From Pseudeuparius sepicola (lineage: Eukaryota > Arthropoda > Insecta > Coleoptera > Anthribidae): 64,000 bases of DNA. How positions within the stretch are numbered: the stretch's first letter is position 1; each line of letters begins with the position of its first letter. The notes below the pieces were generated by a model. It did not search any database. It saw only the letters and a list, made by a program, of their open reading frames with translations, and was not told the origin of the DNA. The translations under genes and the position numbers were made by a program. Shown here piece after piece: positions 1 through 10,206 of this stretch. The stretch is taken from the NCBI GenBank assembly GCA_963920635.1, contig OY987308.1:27094096-27158095 (forward strand). The letters are read 5' to 3'.

Positions 1-1030
1 CGAATCAGGTGAGAAAACACTGCGGGGATTGGTTCATTTTCGGGAAACTGTCGGGTTTCGCTCGTGACGCCGTCCAAGATTTGCGGAAAGTTCTTCGGGG
101 GGGGCCCAGCGCCTACTCCTCGGTTTCCGGGTGCCGTGGGGCCCCGGCTTAGATATTTGTTAATTCGTTTGGAGGTCTCGTGCGTATTTTTTGAATTACG
201 GGCGAAGGAAAATTCAAAATCGAAGATGGCGGGCGGTGAGGGGAAGAGGGCGCATGCGCGGCTTCCCCAGATTTTTGAATTCGAAATCTGGAAAGTATTT
301 TCTCTTGCTTTTTCGAAATATCGGCTTAAGTTTTATTGAAATATCTATAGATCGCGTAAAAACAAAGCTGCCTATACTATACCTACCTACAAATACATAT
401 CTACAGGTCTGTTGTATTGTACAAAAAAACTTAATTTTTGTATTCAGCTCTGCATGCCGAAGCTTATAAATGTTTGCATTTTTCTACCATTTCTAAACTC
501 TAAATGGCGAATTTGTGATGCGTTATGTCAAAACTCTGTTCCATAGCATGTTACGAAATGACACACTATACACACCACCGACATCGGTGACTTTAATTAA
601 CAATGTTTAGTAGGCACTCCATCGTTGCGTCATAGAATATATTGTAAATTCAAATTGCGGCGCAAAAGTTAAAATGTTGCACCAATTCTTTCTGTTCTTT
701 GCAGTGCGGGGGCGACACCAGTGTTTGTGTAGTGTTAGTGCCATGGAGATCATCGGAGGACGTCGAGGGACCTCCTGGAACTCCGTCAGCCGGCCAGGGT
801 GTCTGGGGGTTCTCACGACAATTTTAAGGGTGCAATAATTTTCCCGGGGTCGAGGAATGTGGGGGGAGTCCGGCTCGAGCTTAACGTAGGATTTTTCCCT
901 AGGGGATTTTCTTTCGTTGCGCCCGCGTCGCGGCGTCTTTGCGCATTTCCCGGCTACGGGCAGAATTTCTTTTTTGAAATGTGTAGTATTTTAAATATTT
1001 TCCTAAAGTAATTACCAGAATATATACGGG
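1..1030. other. GC-rich 5' island and spacer, no confirmed gene
   Basis: The first 350 bases are CpG-rich and contain a splice-donor-like GTGAG at base 9 and an AAGATGGCGG core near 223, which matches the known YY1/Pho-type promoter motif. After AT-rich sequence there is an acceptor-like run ending TTTGCAG near 704, followed by GC-rich sequence with an ATG near 752. This could be promoter and untranslated first exons of a gene that starts or ends outside the window. I cannot recognise a protein, so no gene is called. Confidence 0.3.
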
Positions 1031-1311
1031 TGGGTTGTGTTTCGCCTGGCGGCCGTTTTGGGTGAGTAAAGATGGTAACCACACCGGATTTATCCGGGCG
1101 GGGGTTGCCGCACAAGCAAGTTCTAGGTGCGGAAGAGGGGGCCCGGCGGGTCTCGGCACCGGCGCTTCAGCCCCCCGTGGGCCACAGCTCCGCGGGCCGC
1201 GGCCCCGTCGGCCCCCGAAGACGTACGGGGACCGCAGGCGAATCGGGCGAACGTTTTTTCTTTCCTCTGTCTTCTTTCTTGCCCGCGGACGGGGACGAGT
1301 AAGCACTCGGG

Positions 1312-1497
1312 ATGGAGCCGGAGGACCACAAGCCGGAGGGTAGGTCCACCAGGAAGGTCACCCCGGGGGCCTAGAGTGTTTTTTTTTGTAATTGTTGCAG
1401 GTGCCGATTCTGGGGCATTTCCCGCCGCGCCCGGATGCGGTGCGGCGGCGGCGCCATCTCGGGGGCGGTACAAGGGGGCCACGATCATTTCTCTTAG
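1312..1497 (+). other. Candidate 5' coding exon pair of an unrecognised gene
   Basis: In a CpG island (about 1030-1500) an ATG at 1312 opens a 28-nt reading frame (MEPEDHKPE plus one base) ending in a good donor GTAGGT at 1340. A pyrimidine-rich acceptor ends at 1400, and the next exon (from 1401) stays open in the matching phase. It encodes an Ala/Gly/Pro-rich segment until a possible donor near 1498. The phase agreement is suggestive, but low-complexity GC-rich DNA can do this by chance and I recognise no family. If real, the rest of the gene must lie beyond long introns, possibly using the GC-rich block at 2640-2970. Confidence 0.2.
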
Positions 1498-1544
1498 GTT
1501 CGTTCTCCATTCCTATTGGTGAGGTGAAATCTGACACTTTTAAT

Positions 1545-1995
1545 ATATATAAAAGGGGGCAAAAGGGTGAGATAAGAGGTGTCTCTTGTAAGTATCTCTT
1601 ACTACATAAATGAGAGGGCAAAACATGGGATAAGAGGTGCCTTTTGTGGGTCTCTTTCTACATAAATAATGGAGCAGAAGGGTGGGATAAGAGGTGCCTC
1701 TCGTAGGTCTCTTTCTACATGAATAAGAGAGCAAAAGGGTGGGATAAGAGGTGCCTCTCGTAGGTCTCTTTTTACATAAATAAGAGGGCAAAAGGGTGGG
1801 ATAAGAGGTGCCTCTCGTAGGTCTCTTTTGACATAAATAAGAGGGCAAAGGGTGGGATAAGAGGAGCCTCTCGTAGGTCTCTTTTTACATAAATAAGAGG
1901 GCAAAAGGGTGGGATAAGAGGTGCCTCTCTTAGGTCTCTTTCTACATCAATAAGGGAGCAAAAAGGGCATAATAAGGTCTCTTTCTAGATAAATA
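1545..1995. repeat. 57-bp tandem repeat (minisatellite), about 7.5 copies
   Basis: A unit of about 57 bp is repeated head to tail. Each unit carries a block close to GGGATAAGAGGTGCCTCTCG, then a TAGGTCTCTTT block and an ATAAATAAGAGGGCAAAAG block. Central copies are nearly identical, while the first (near 1545) and last (near 1940-1995) are more diverged. Open frames through it only reflect the period being a multiple of three. Confidence 0.93.
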
Positions 1996-2635
1996 ATATA
2001 TTTTTTACCAAAGTAAGATTTTGGAACATAAATAGTAATAATAACAGATTTCACTTTATTAGACAATTTGAAAAATGTACACGAAAGATGTATGTACGTA
2101 CTGTAATAAATGTTGCTATACATATACCACCCGGCAAAGTTTACACTATTTTTAAAATACTAATATTTATTCATTGTTTTTTACAATTATTGCTAACTTG
2201 AAACAACAACAAATAATTTCCCAAAAAGACCACGCAGTTCTATATTTGTTTTTATAATTTTGTTGACGTGTCGTAGGTTCAGAATTTTTCTTCGGTTTGA
2301 CAACTTTGAATATGGTTTTAACTTTTTTCTCTTCTTATGATGGATGCTTTGTATATTTTTAGCATGTGTGATTAAAAAAAATCTGAAGATGTAAAATGTA
2401 GGTATGCATAAAATTAAAAGAAAAACCAACTCAAACTTATATTGATAATTAGTGCCACAAAAAAACTCATCAAGAATATTTTAGATTTTAGATTTGAACC
2501 AAATTGTCACAGGTATCACCTGCTTGTTTTTCCACATAAAAAATCATTTTTTATTTTTGTTCCTACATTCATTTTTACCACCTTAAAACCCGGGCAAATA
2601 AATAATGTAAACCGGTTCGGTATATTGTAAATCTC
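1996..2635. other. AT-rich spacer
   Basis: AT-rich sequence with short chance reading frames and no convincing splice sites or protein similarity. I see no gene here. Confidence 0.6.
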
Positions 2636-2970
2636 TCCCCATTTTACGGTGGTCCCCCTTTTGCCTCCTCCCGGGCAGCCGGCCGCGGCCCCGCCGTGCC
2701 GGGGCCAGTCGTCGGGGCAGCGGCGGGCGAAACGCCGACTCTGAGTCGCGGCGCTCGTCCGGCGGGTGAGTGAGTTTTCAATTCCCCGCGATAGGTGGCG
2801 CCAGCGACCGCCGTCAACTCTGACAGTTCCACACGCTCTAGATGGAAGTAGGCGGGGGCGGCGCGGGGATCCGGAGGGGCCTCGTCCCGCCTCCGGTTCT
2901 GGCGTAGGCCCTCGACCGCCCTGGAAGTTCCTCCGAGAACCGGCGGATGTCGCCCCCATAACATGATCAT
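2636..2970. other. GC/CpG-rich island, possible non-coding exon or promoter
   Basis: An abrupt change to GC- and CpG-rich sequence, with a strong donor-like GTGAGTGAG near 2766 directly after a GC-rich block. Frames on both strands are open but arginine/proline-rich, as expected of GC-biased non-coding DNA. It may be an untranslated first exon of the same unknown locus as the island at 1030-1500. Confidence 0.3.
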
Positions 2971-5100
2971 TGCACTATACGATGTGTTATGGGCGCAATA
3001 TCCGTCGGTTCTTTTCTATTCGCCTTCAAATCAGTTCTAGTCTTCACAAAAGGCTATACAAGTTTTAGTATCAAAGTTTTTCTGAAAATTTTCTCTTGGA
3101 AATGAGTCAATAAAAATTGTTAACCTTTTCTTTAATAACCTTTTTGGATTTAAAAAAAATGTAATAATCGGAGGAGCTATCAGATCAGCCGTGGGCATTT
3201 TCTGAAAGAGAAAAAGCATCAAATTTATCGCAGATTTAGATACAGGGTGTTAGGGCTAGCTGCAGGTTAATATTCTCAAATTTAAAAATGCAAATATTAT
3301 GTTAATTCTATAAACGTTAATTCAAAACCTAAACTTTTTCCAAAACCTTCGCAGTCCATTAAATAGTTGGAGAATAACAAAGTAAGCATTGGTAGTATCA
3401 TAGCCAAACAAAACCTACCGAAACACTGGTAGTATTTTTGTTTGTGGGTTGATGCAAATGGCATATATTGGTGTTTTTTGCTTTAACCTTTTGTCAAGTT
3501 ATTCCAAGTATTTCAACGTTTTCCAAAAATTTCTGGATCAGCAATTTTACAAAGTAATATAAATATTCTTCCTTTTTTAATTTTTTTCCTTTTATTAATA
3601 AAACTACCAATGGTTAGCTTGTATATTTTAAAGTTTTTAAAATTTTTCAAGTCAATCTTTAGGCTTAATAATACGAAAACCACGTATGTATTTCTAGTAA
3701 CAGCAATATTTTAAAGTGAAACAACAATAGTCAACTACTACTAGAAATAGACTTATTCATGCGCTCATTTAATTAAATTCAGTACAATAATTTTACTTTT
3801 AATTACAGAATTAATTTACAATTCTTTGGTATTACGGGGTTTTCGTATTATCAACAATGTAGAATTTAGGGAATAATCGTTTCCAGCTTTGTTTTATCTG
3901 TTTCTTTTGTCATATACATATATTAACAATAAATTTCGTAAATACAAGTTGAAGCGATAGAATCACAAACACTTCAAGCTTTTTCAAAGCTTTTGTATTT
4001 GTGAAAGAATTTTATTTTACACAATATCACCATCGAGTAGAGCATTGGCAATATACGACAAAACCCATGAAGTTCTTTCCGCAAAATGCAAAATCGTTAT
4101 TTTGATAATGCCTGCGTAAACTATTTGACAACTTTCATTTTCCTATAACTCATAATCGCAACGCTCAACTTGTAAAGCTGGAGGCGACTGGCGCCATCTT
4201 GTGTGGAACAAAAATGTTTATTTAAAAATGTTTGCCATGTTTTTGTTTTAGAGCTCGCAGTTCCTTTTCTCGGATAAAAATGTCACAAAAACAATTTCAA
4301 AAACTTTCTGCAATAGTTTTGGTTCACTAGGGACTTTCTCAGTAATAACAAATAATATACCGAATTTATTGTATAATTTACAACAGTCACATTTGTATGT
4401 TAAAATTACAATACCTATTATATAATTAATTTGAAATTGTACTTTATTGGGACAAGCTATTAAATTCATAAATATTTTTTATGAAAGAATGCAATAATAA
4501 GGTTTTCGTGAGGGTACAAAGAATTTGACTAAGGCCCTGAAATATCTTATATTTTTTTGGTATCTAGAGCTGTAACAAAAGATTTATTTTGCATACTTTT
4601 AAAAACTATTAATAAACCACACAAGTTAATCGACTTAATCACTTATTTCTTTATATACTCACGATTTAGTCGTTAGTCGAACCAACACTTTTGCCATTTT
4701 GTACCCCAGTTTCAAATTTGTTTCAGAACTAAATTTGAAGCTATCTTTTTCCCGCATTTTAATTTAGGTAAAACTAAAATAAAAACTGCAGCAGAAACAG
4801 AAACATCGCAATACGTAGCATGTTGCATGACGATGCATGCCGGTGAAATTGAGCAAAAACCTTTTCTCAATCTACCTCTTAATATGCCCCGTATATACTG
4901 AACTTTATGATTCTCTATCACTTTCTTCTGCTGTGCTATGGAACATAAAGGAAACTTCCAGAAGCTTCTATGATCCCAAGAATCTTGTGTAAGTCTTCCG
5001 CATTGACCATAACACAGACGACAGGCAAAAAATGCATTATTGTTGAATTTTAATCAGGGTGTATTAAGGGGACTTAAAACAATCATAAACAAGCTCTGCT
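2971..5100. other. AT-rich intergenic spacer
   Basis: Long AT-rich stretch with no coding exons, no terminal repeats and no RNA gene that I can detect by eye. Confidence 0.6.
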
Positions 5101-5109
5101 CGAGATTGA

Positions 5110-5965
5110 AAAGGTGAGGGATCTTCCCAAGAAAGTGTCGTTTGTTCTCTACCACATTTCACCGCGTAAACGACAAGTTCATATTTCGGGGAGTCCGGAC
5201 TCGCGGAAATCCAAATCTGTCGTCAGTTTGCGGTGCTAGAGAATCGACGGCGTTTTCTTGGGGAGCGCCTGCTTTGCTCAGTTCCGCCGCATGCCTGCGG
5301 TGCTTGGGGTACCTGAGTTCCGGAGTTCCCGAGATTCGACGTGGGAGTAACGCGGCCCGATCTCGCCGACTTCCCCCCTGAAATCGCCCCGCTTCCGGTC
5401 TCGTAGTCTATCAAGGTACACGCCTGTAGCTTCGTTCTTTCTTCCTGCGAAAGAATTTCCGACTGCCGTTAGGTTCACGACATCCCCTAGACTGCGATGG
5501 TTAGGTCGAAACTCCACCTCTGGTCTTATGCCATCTACTGTTAGGTTGATGACGTTATTTTGCAAATACTTGCACAGTCGTTGCTAGGACTGGTACGCGT
5601 GATGTCTTCTGAAAATGATCCACCCGGATCTAGGTGCTGTTGCAGGAAAAATATTATTTCTGCAACCGTTATTGTCTTCGGACAAACCGCATGGTTTGGC
5701 CGGTTCCATTCCGGTCTCCTCGTATTTGGTAAAAACATCTGCCGATTATTTACGAAGGTTGTGCGGGAACGATTTCTCGGGGGATTTTTGGCGAGACGCA
5801 CCGCGTCAAAAATCAGCGGTGTCATTCGGTTGTGGATGTTGGTGACATTTGCTCTCGGATGGCACCTGGGGTGCATATCGGACGCAATATTAAAAGGGAC
5901 GAATGAACTGGGGAAAAGTAGAAAGTGGGTCATTCTGGCATCACGAGTGAATATATATTTGTATC
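5110..5965 (-). other. Possible degraded coding remnant, unidentified
   Basis: A patch of higher GC content inside AT-rich DNA. The minus strand has two adjoining open stretches in different frames (about 5933-5541 and 5565-5278), the second rich in Arg, Glu and Gly. The shape suggests a frameshifted remnant of a retroelement gag-like gene, but I see no zinc knuckle, protease or reverse transcriptase motif. The identity is unknown. Confidence 0.2.
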
Positions 5966-7781
5966 AGATCTGACAGTATGTAATATCTTGTGCCATCTGG
6001 GCAGAGTTACCTGATCATATACTCATATGACGGTTTGTTAAAATTCTTTGTAGTCTGTCAGACCAATAAGTACAGATTCCCTTATAGGTACTAGTTAAGT
6101 CTATAAAGACAAATCCAGCTGATACGAAACACAGGTCTTTCTGGTTGTTGAAGAAAGCCGTCAATTTAACTTCAACTTTTACTTTAGACTGCAAGACTGA
6201 TAACTGCCAACAAATAAATGTTCACTTTAGATGTTAGATGAACCCACTTAAAATATATAAAGCTAAATCAAAAATGTTGCATTTAAACTAAACTTTTAAA
6301 ATATACATATATGATACAAATGAAAAATAATAAGATGATTTTGGGTTTTTTTAAACCCTTGGGATTTATAAATAAAACTATTGTTTAAAAACGAAAGGTA
6401 CATACAGGTGGGGGAGCAGCCATACTGTCACCCTTCGTTTATGAACAGGCCTCACAAATATATATCGGTATTTATATTTTATAAAGTTGCTTGCGTATTT
6501 TATAACATATATTTGGGAGTTGTTTAAGATTTTTGTATGAGAAAAATTTAATTATAAAACATTAAAACAAGAAGTTAAAACTTCCCATTTTTTGCAGCTA
6601 CCCTGTTTTCCTTACAACTTACAACTAGCTAAATGTAATTTACATGATTCAGACTAATGTTTTTTTCTGGAACATTTATTTGGGATATATAAAAATTTAA
6701 TATGAAGCAAATTCTGCAATAAAAGAAGTTAGTAAATTGTCAGTAAAAATGTTTTCCCATCCCATCTCCCAAATGGATGGTCCCCATTTTCTAGGTTTCT
6801 ACCTATTCCGTGAGGTGTTGGAGGACCCTTTGAAAAATGCGGTTTTACGAGAAAAAGCAAAAGGTAAATAAACACCTACCACGTATAAATAAAACAACGA
6901 GTAAAAATACCAAATGTAGGTTTAAATATCTGAGAGTATACCGTTCCTACGTAAATGAAAAAGGCTGCAAAGATCTTTGTGGTAGAATTTTATACCCCCG
7001 ATTTTCACGATTTTTTTTTTGTATATGCTCGTTTCACCTCGCGACACTCTGTATATAAACCACAGAAAATATGTATATTTTCTGTGATATAAACTTTAAT
7101 ACTAAAACTGCTTTCCATAAAAAATGCCTTCTTTCTTTAGTTAGAGGGCACCACAATAGAATGAATTCTTCCATTTTCTTTTATGCTGTCTATGGGCACA
7201 TGGGCAGCAACTCGTTTACAATTTGAGTCGTGATCCGAACTCGGTGTAAGCCCACCTAACTTTGATGTTTTGTAAACCTAACCTATCCTTGGTGTTTCGT
7301 GGGGAAAATCTGTTCAGAGAATGTTCTGTGACCTGCTCTGTGAACCACAAATTATTTTTTAATTTTTTTTTAACTCCCACGTGCATAGGCAGAGGATAGA
7401 AGAGGGAGAAGTGGTCAAGAGAGCAAATTGGGCGGATACAGCAAAAGCTGAACATATCCGACCCAACAAAGGGGAGGCGTAGGCCCCGAGTGGCTAAAGT
7501 GCTCGGAAAGGCAAAGGCCAAAAAAAGATTTTTGGAGAAGAAGAACCACAGATTACTTAATGGTTACGGTAACTAACCTAACCTATATATTTTGTGAAGG
7601 TTACTGAGGTTAGTGAACAGAAACCATCGAACTGACAGAAACCAGAACGTCGATGTCAATAATAAAAATATAATAAAAAGATATATTGTATTATGAGATG
7701 CCACGAATTTAAAATGGTGTTCATTATTTATTTATAATTACGAACTAAAATCGATAATATGCAGCCGCTATTAAAGTGAAA
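5966..7781. other. AT-rich spacer upstream of ERLEC1
   Basis: Mostly AT-rich with short chance frames. Nothing supported as a gene. The ERLEC1 promoter must lie at its right end. Confidence 0.55.
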
Positions 7782-9234
7782 ATGGAGCTGTTTACACCTT
7801 TTATATTTCTATTAGCCTGTAAGTATACAATTCAAAACGATGTTCGTGGTTTCGACGATACCGTTCTATTCGACATTAACTGGCCCGGAGAGCTCGAAAC
7901 CGTAGAAACCGACAAGCACGAATCCATAGTTGTCACCACCTTACACCAGGAAAAATACACTTGCGTGCTGCCAAGCATCGCGGAGGAGAAGCCCGCCAAC
8001 GAGGGCCCCTACGATGGCCCCAGCGCGCTCGAGTACCTCTCGCTGTTGTTCTCCGAAAGCCAGAGCTGCACGTTCAGGCTGGAATCGTACTGGACCTACG
8101 AAATATGCCACGGAAGGTATGTGAGGCAGTACCACGAAGATAGAGAGGGTAAAAAAGTGAAACTGCAAGAGTACATTTTGGGTCAGTGGGACGAAAAGTA
8201 TCTCGAGTATATGTTGCAGAAAGCTAAAGAAGAAAAGGTTATAGAAAGTAACATTCCCACCAAGAAAATCGACAATGCGTATCTGCCTTATTTTGAAGTA
8301 ATAATGGGCAACGGTACTCTGTGCGATTTGAACCACAACAAGCCTCGTGAGACGCACATTTTGTACGTCTGTTTCATTTATGGTAAGCACGAAGTTTACT
8401 CGCTCAAGGAAACGTCAACGTGCGTATACGAAATTATTATTTTGTCGCCGCTATTATGCTCCCACCCGAAATATAAGCCGAAAGAGACCGGGGTGCATAA
8501 TATCAACTGTGCGCCCCAAAAGGGATTTCCCGATAAACCTTACGCTTTAAAACTGAAAGAGTTAAACGTCAAGCTACAGGAAAAGGCAGAGTGGGACAAC
8601 ATAAGAGTCAAACTGCGAGAGTTGGAGCGACAGCAACGGGAATCTTCGAAGACAATAGAAGCCCCGGAAAGCAAAGTCATCGATACCAAGCCGGTTCAGA
8701 GTTTTCTCCAGGGAAAGAACTGCCTGAACGGCGGCACCGGTTGGTGGAAATTCGAATTTTGTTACGGGAAATCCGTGGAACAGTATCACATTGAGAAAGG
8801 CGACGTCAGATTGTCCATAAATTTAGGAAATTTCGATAAGCAAAAACATTTGGATTGGCTCGAGGCTCATCCTTATAAGAGGCCAAAACCTTTGGCGCAA
8901 AGAAAGCAACTGTCGCATTTTTATTCAGGCGGCAGCGTCTGCGACAAAACCGGTAAGAATTTCGACATTTTTTTTAAGTTTGACGTTTTACGGGGGATTT
9001 CTAGGCAAACCGCGGCAAACAGAGGTGAAGTTGAAGTGCCTCGAGAAACCTTCAAGCCCAAACGTGGTGTCGTTGTATTTATTGGAGCCCAGATATTGTG
9101 AGTATATACTTGGAGTCGAGTCGCCTTTGATTTGCGATATTCTGCCGAATGCCGACGACAATGGACTTGTGGAAATCGAAAACGACGACATTTCAGAGAA
9201 AGAAAACGTCCCTAGCATCAGAATAAGACTTTAG
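7782..9234 (+). CDS. ERLEC1: Erlectin (ER lectin, XTP3-B/OS-9-like)
   Basis: Endoplasmic reticulum lectin of the ERAD quality-control pathway. The family recognises trimmed N-glycans on misfolded proteins and passes them to the SEL1L-HRD1 ubiquitin ligase. Exons 7782-8952 and 9005-9234 join in phase to give 466 aa. The first ATG at 7782 is chosen because it opens a hydrophobic signal peptide (MELFTPFIFLLAC). Two MRH (mannose-6-phosphate-receptor-homology) domains are visible, about residues 60-235 and 310-445. Each has the paired Cys pattern and the Trp-x-Tyr/Phe-Glu-x-Cys core (YWTYEICHG; WWKFEFCYGKSVEQYH). The end carries the conserved CEYILGVESPLIC segment. Two MRH domains separate erlectin from OS-9, which has one. 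AATAAA follows at 9248. The gene is convergent with the minus-strand gene whose stop is only 54 bp away. Confidence 0.95.
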
Positions 9235-9288
9235 TTTATATATATTCAATAAAGCGGATAGATACATAAATTATTTTTAAAATATACT

Positions 9289-9828
9289 TTAGTAGAAGTT
9301 CACGTCACTGCCCATGAAATTGTTGTTGCCCTTCTCCTTGCGCCACGCCTCTTGGGGCCTGCTCAGAAAGTTTTGGTTTCTCATATTTCCTTGTCCCGGA
9401 TATGTGAAATTTTGATTCGAAAATGTCGTGTCCGGCTTTCTCCTCGAATCAAAGTCTTCGGCAAAAACGATATTTTCCAGCTCGTCTGTGACGAAACTAT
9501 TGTTCTGGTACTTGTTGGGTTTTTTCGACTTTTCTAGGCCGTTCGAAGTGTCGTACTTGGGCTTCGGGATCACTTCGTCTTTAAAGCGGCCGTCTATCGT
9601 TTTCGGACGTCTGAAATTAATAATTGTGAACGAAAAAGTGGTTTGATGTATTACTTACGCGAGTCTGAATCTGCCTTTGAACGGATCATTTTCGTCGATT
9701 TTTCTGGACAGTTTTCGTACCCATACGATTAAAATTATCGTAGATATTATGAGAAGTACCGTAGCTACTAGAAGAATTATTAAAGTAACCAGAAATGGTA
9801 TTTTGTAGTCATCAAAATTTGCAGGCAT
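9289..9828 (-). CDS. Small single-pass membrane protein, unknown function
   Basis: Two exons on the minus strand (9828-9659, then 9610-9289) join in phase to give 163 aa. A short N-terminal stretch (MPANFDDYKIP) precedes one strong membrane segment at about residues 11-37, rich in Leu, Ile and Val. A basic stop-transfer patch (WVRKLSRK) follows, then about 120 polar residues rich in Asn, Lys, Asp and Phe with no domain I know. With no cleavable signal, a type III orientation with a cytosolic tail is likely (inference). The C-terminal half is low complexity. The gene is tail to tail with ERLEC1, so the 3' UTRs may overlap. I do not recognise the family; it may be insect-specific. Confidence 0.7.
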
Positions 9829-10206
9829 TTTGACGAACTATTTAAGAACGTAGTATCCCCATTTAGTGGCTTAAAAATTTATTGAAACCACTGATAAGAA
9901 GATAATGATTAGATACAAACAATAAGTCATTTCTAATCTTAAAAACAACTTTATTATCAGATTTTTATAAAGTGTATAGGTACATAAATATAACGGTAGA
10001 GCGTATGGTAACCTTTTAGTGCCTTAAAGTGTTGAAACCGGTACGATCACAGCAAAAATTACCCCGGTAAAAAACTATTATCATCAAATAAGACACTCCC
10101 GCAGTCTCTTAACGTAAAACCTAAAGGAACAACAAACTTTTCGCCCCGATGGCGGTAAGAAAACTGTGATACAAATAAATACTTAAAAACTATTCTTCGA
10201 TATGTA
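9829..10206. other. Intergenic spacer
   Basis: AT-rich DNA between the start of the small membrane protein gene and the stop of the AGPAT gene, both on the minus strand. It should hold the promoter of the former. No other feature seen. Confidence 0.6.

Noticed and set aside
1540..1904. Long repetitive reading frames on the minus strand
   Set aside because: They arise because the 57-bp minisatellite period is a multiple of three; no start context, splice sites or protein family.
2193..2429. 78-codon minus-strand ORF with hydrophobic start
   Set aside because: AT-rich chance frame without promoter, splice or similarity evidence.
2516..2970. Minus-strand frames of up to 147 codons
   Set aside because: Arg/Pro/Gly-rich translation of a CpG island; the frames have no recognisable domain.
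6795..6860. Exon-like stretch between TTTTCTAG and AAAGGTAAAT encoding FYLFREVLEDPLKNAVL
   Set aside because: Looks a little like part of a helical domain, but it is only 22 residues with no partner exon, so I do not call a gene.
7776..7781. Start of ERLEC1 at an upstream GTG
   Set aside because: A eukaryotic gene is expected to use ATG; the ATG at 7782 directly opens the signal peptide.
7812..7830. GTAAGT in the ERLEC1 signal-peptide region as a splice donor
   Set aside because: The frame stays open and homologous across it and no acceptor follows within a typical distance, so I read through it.
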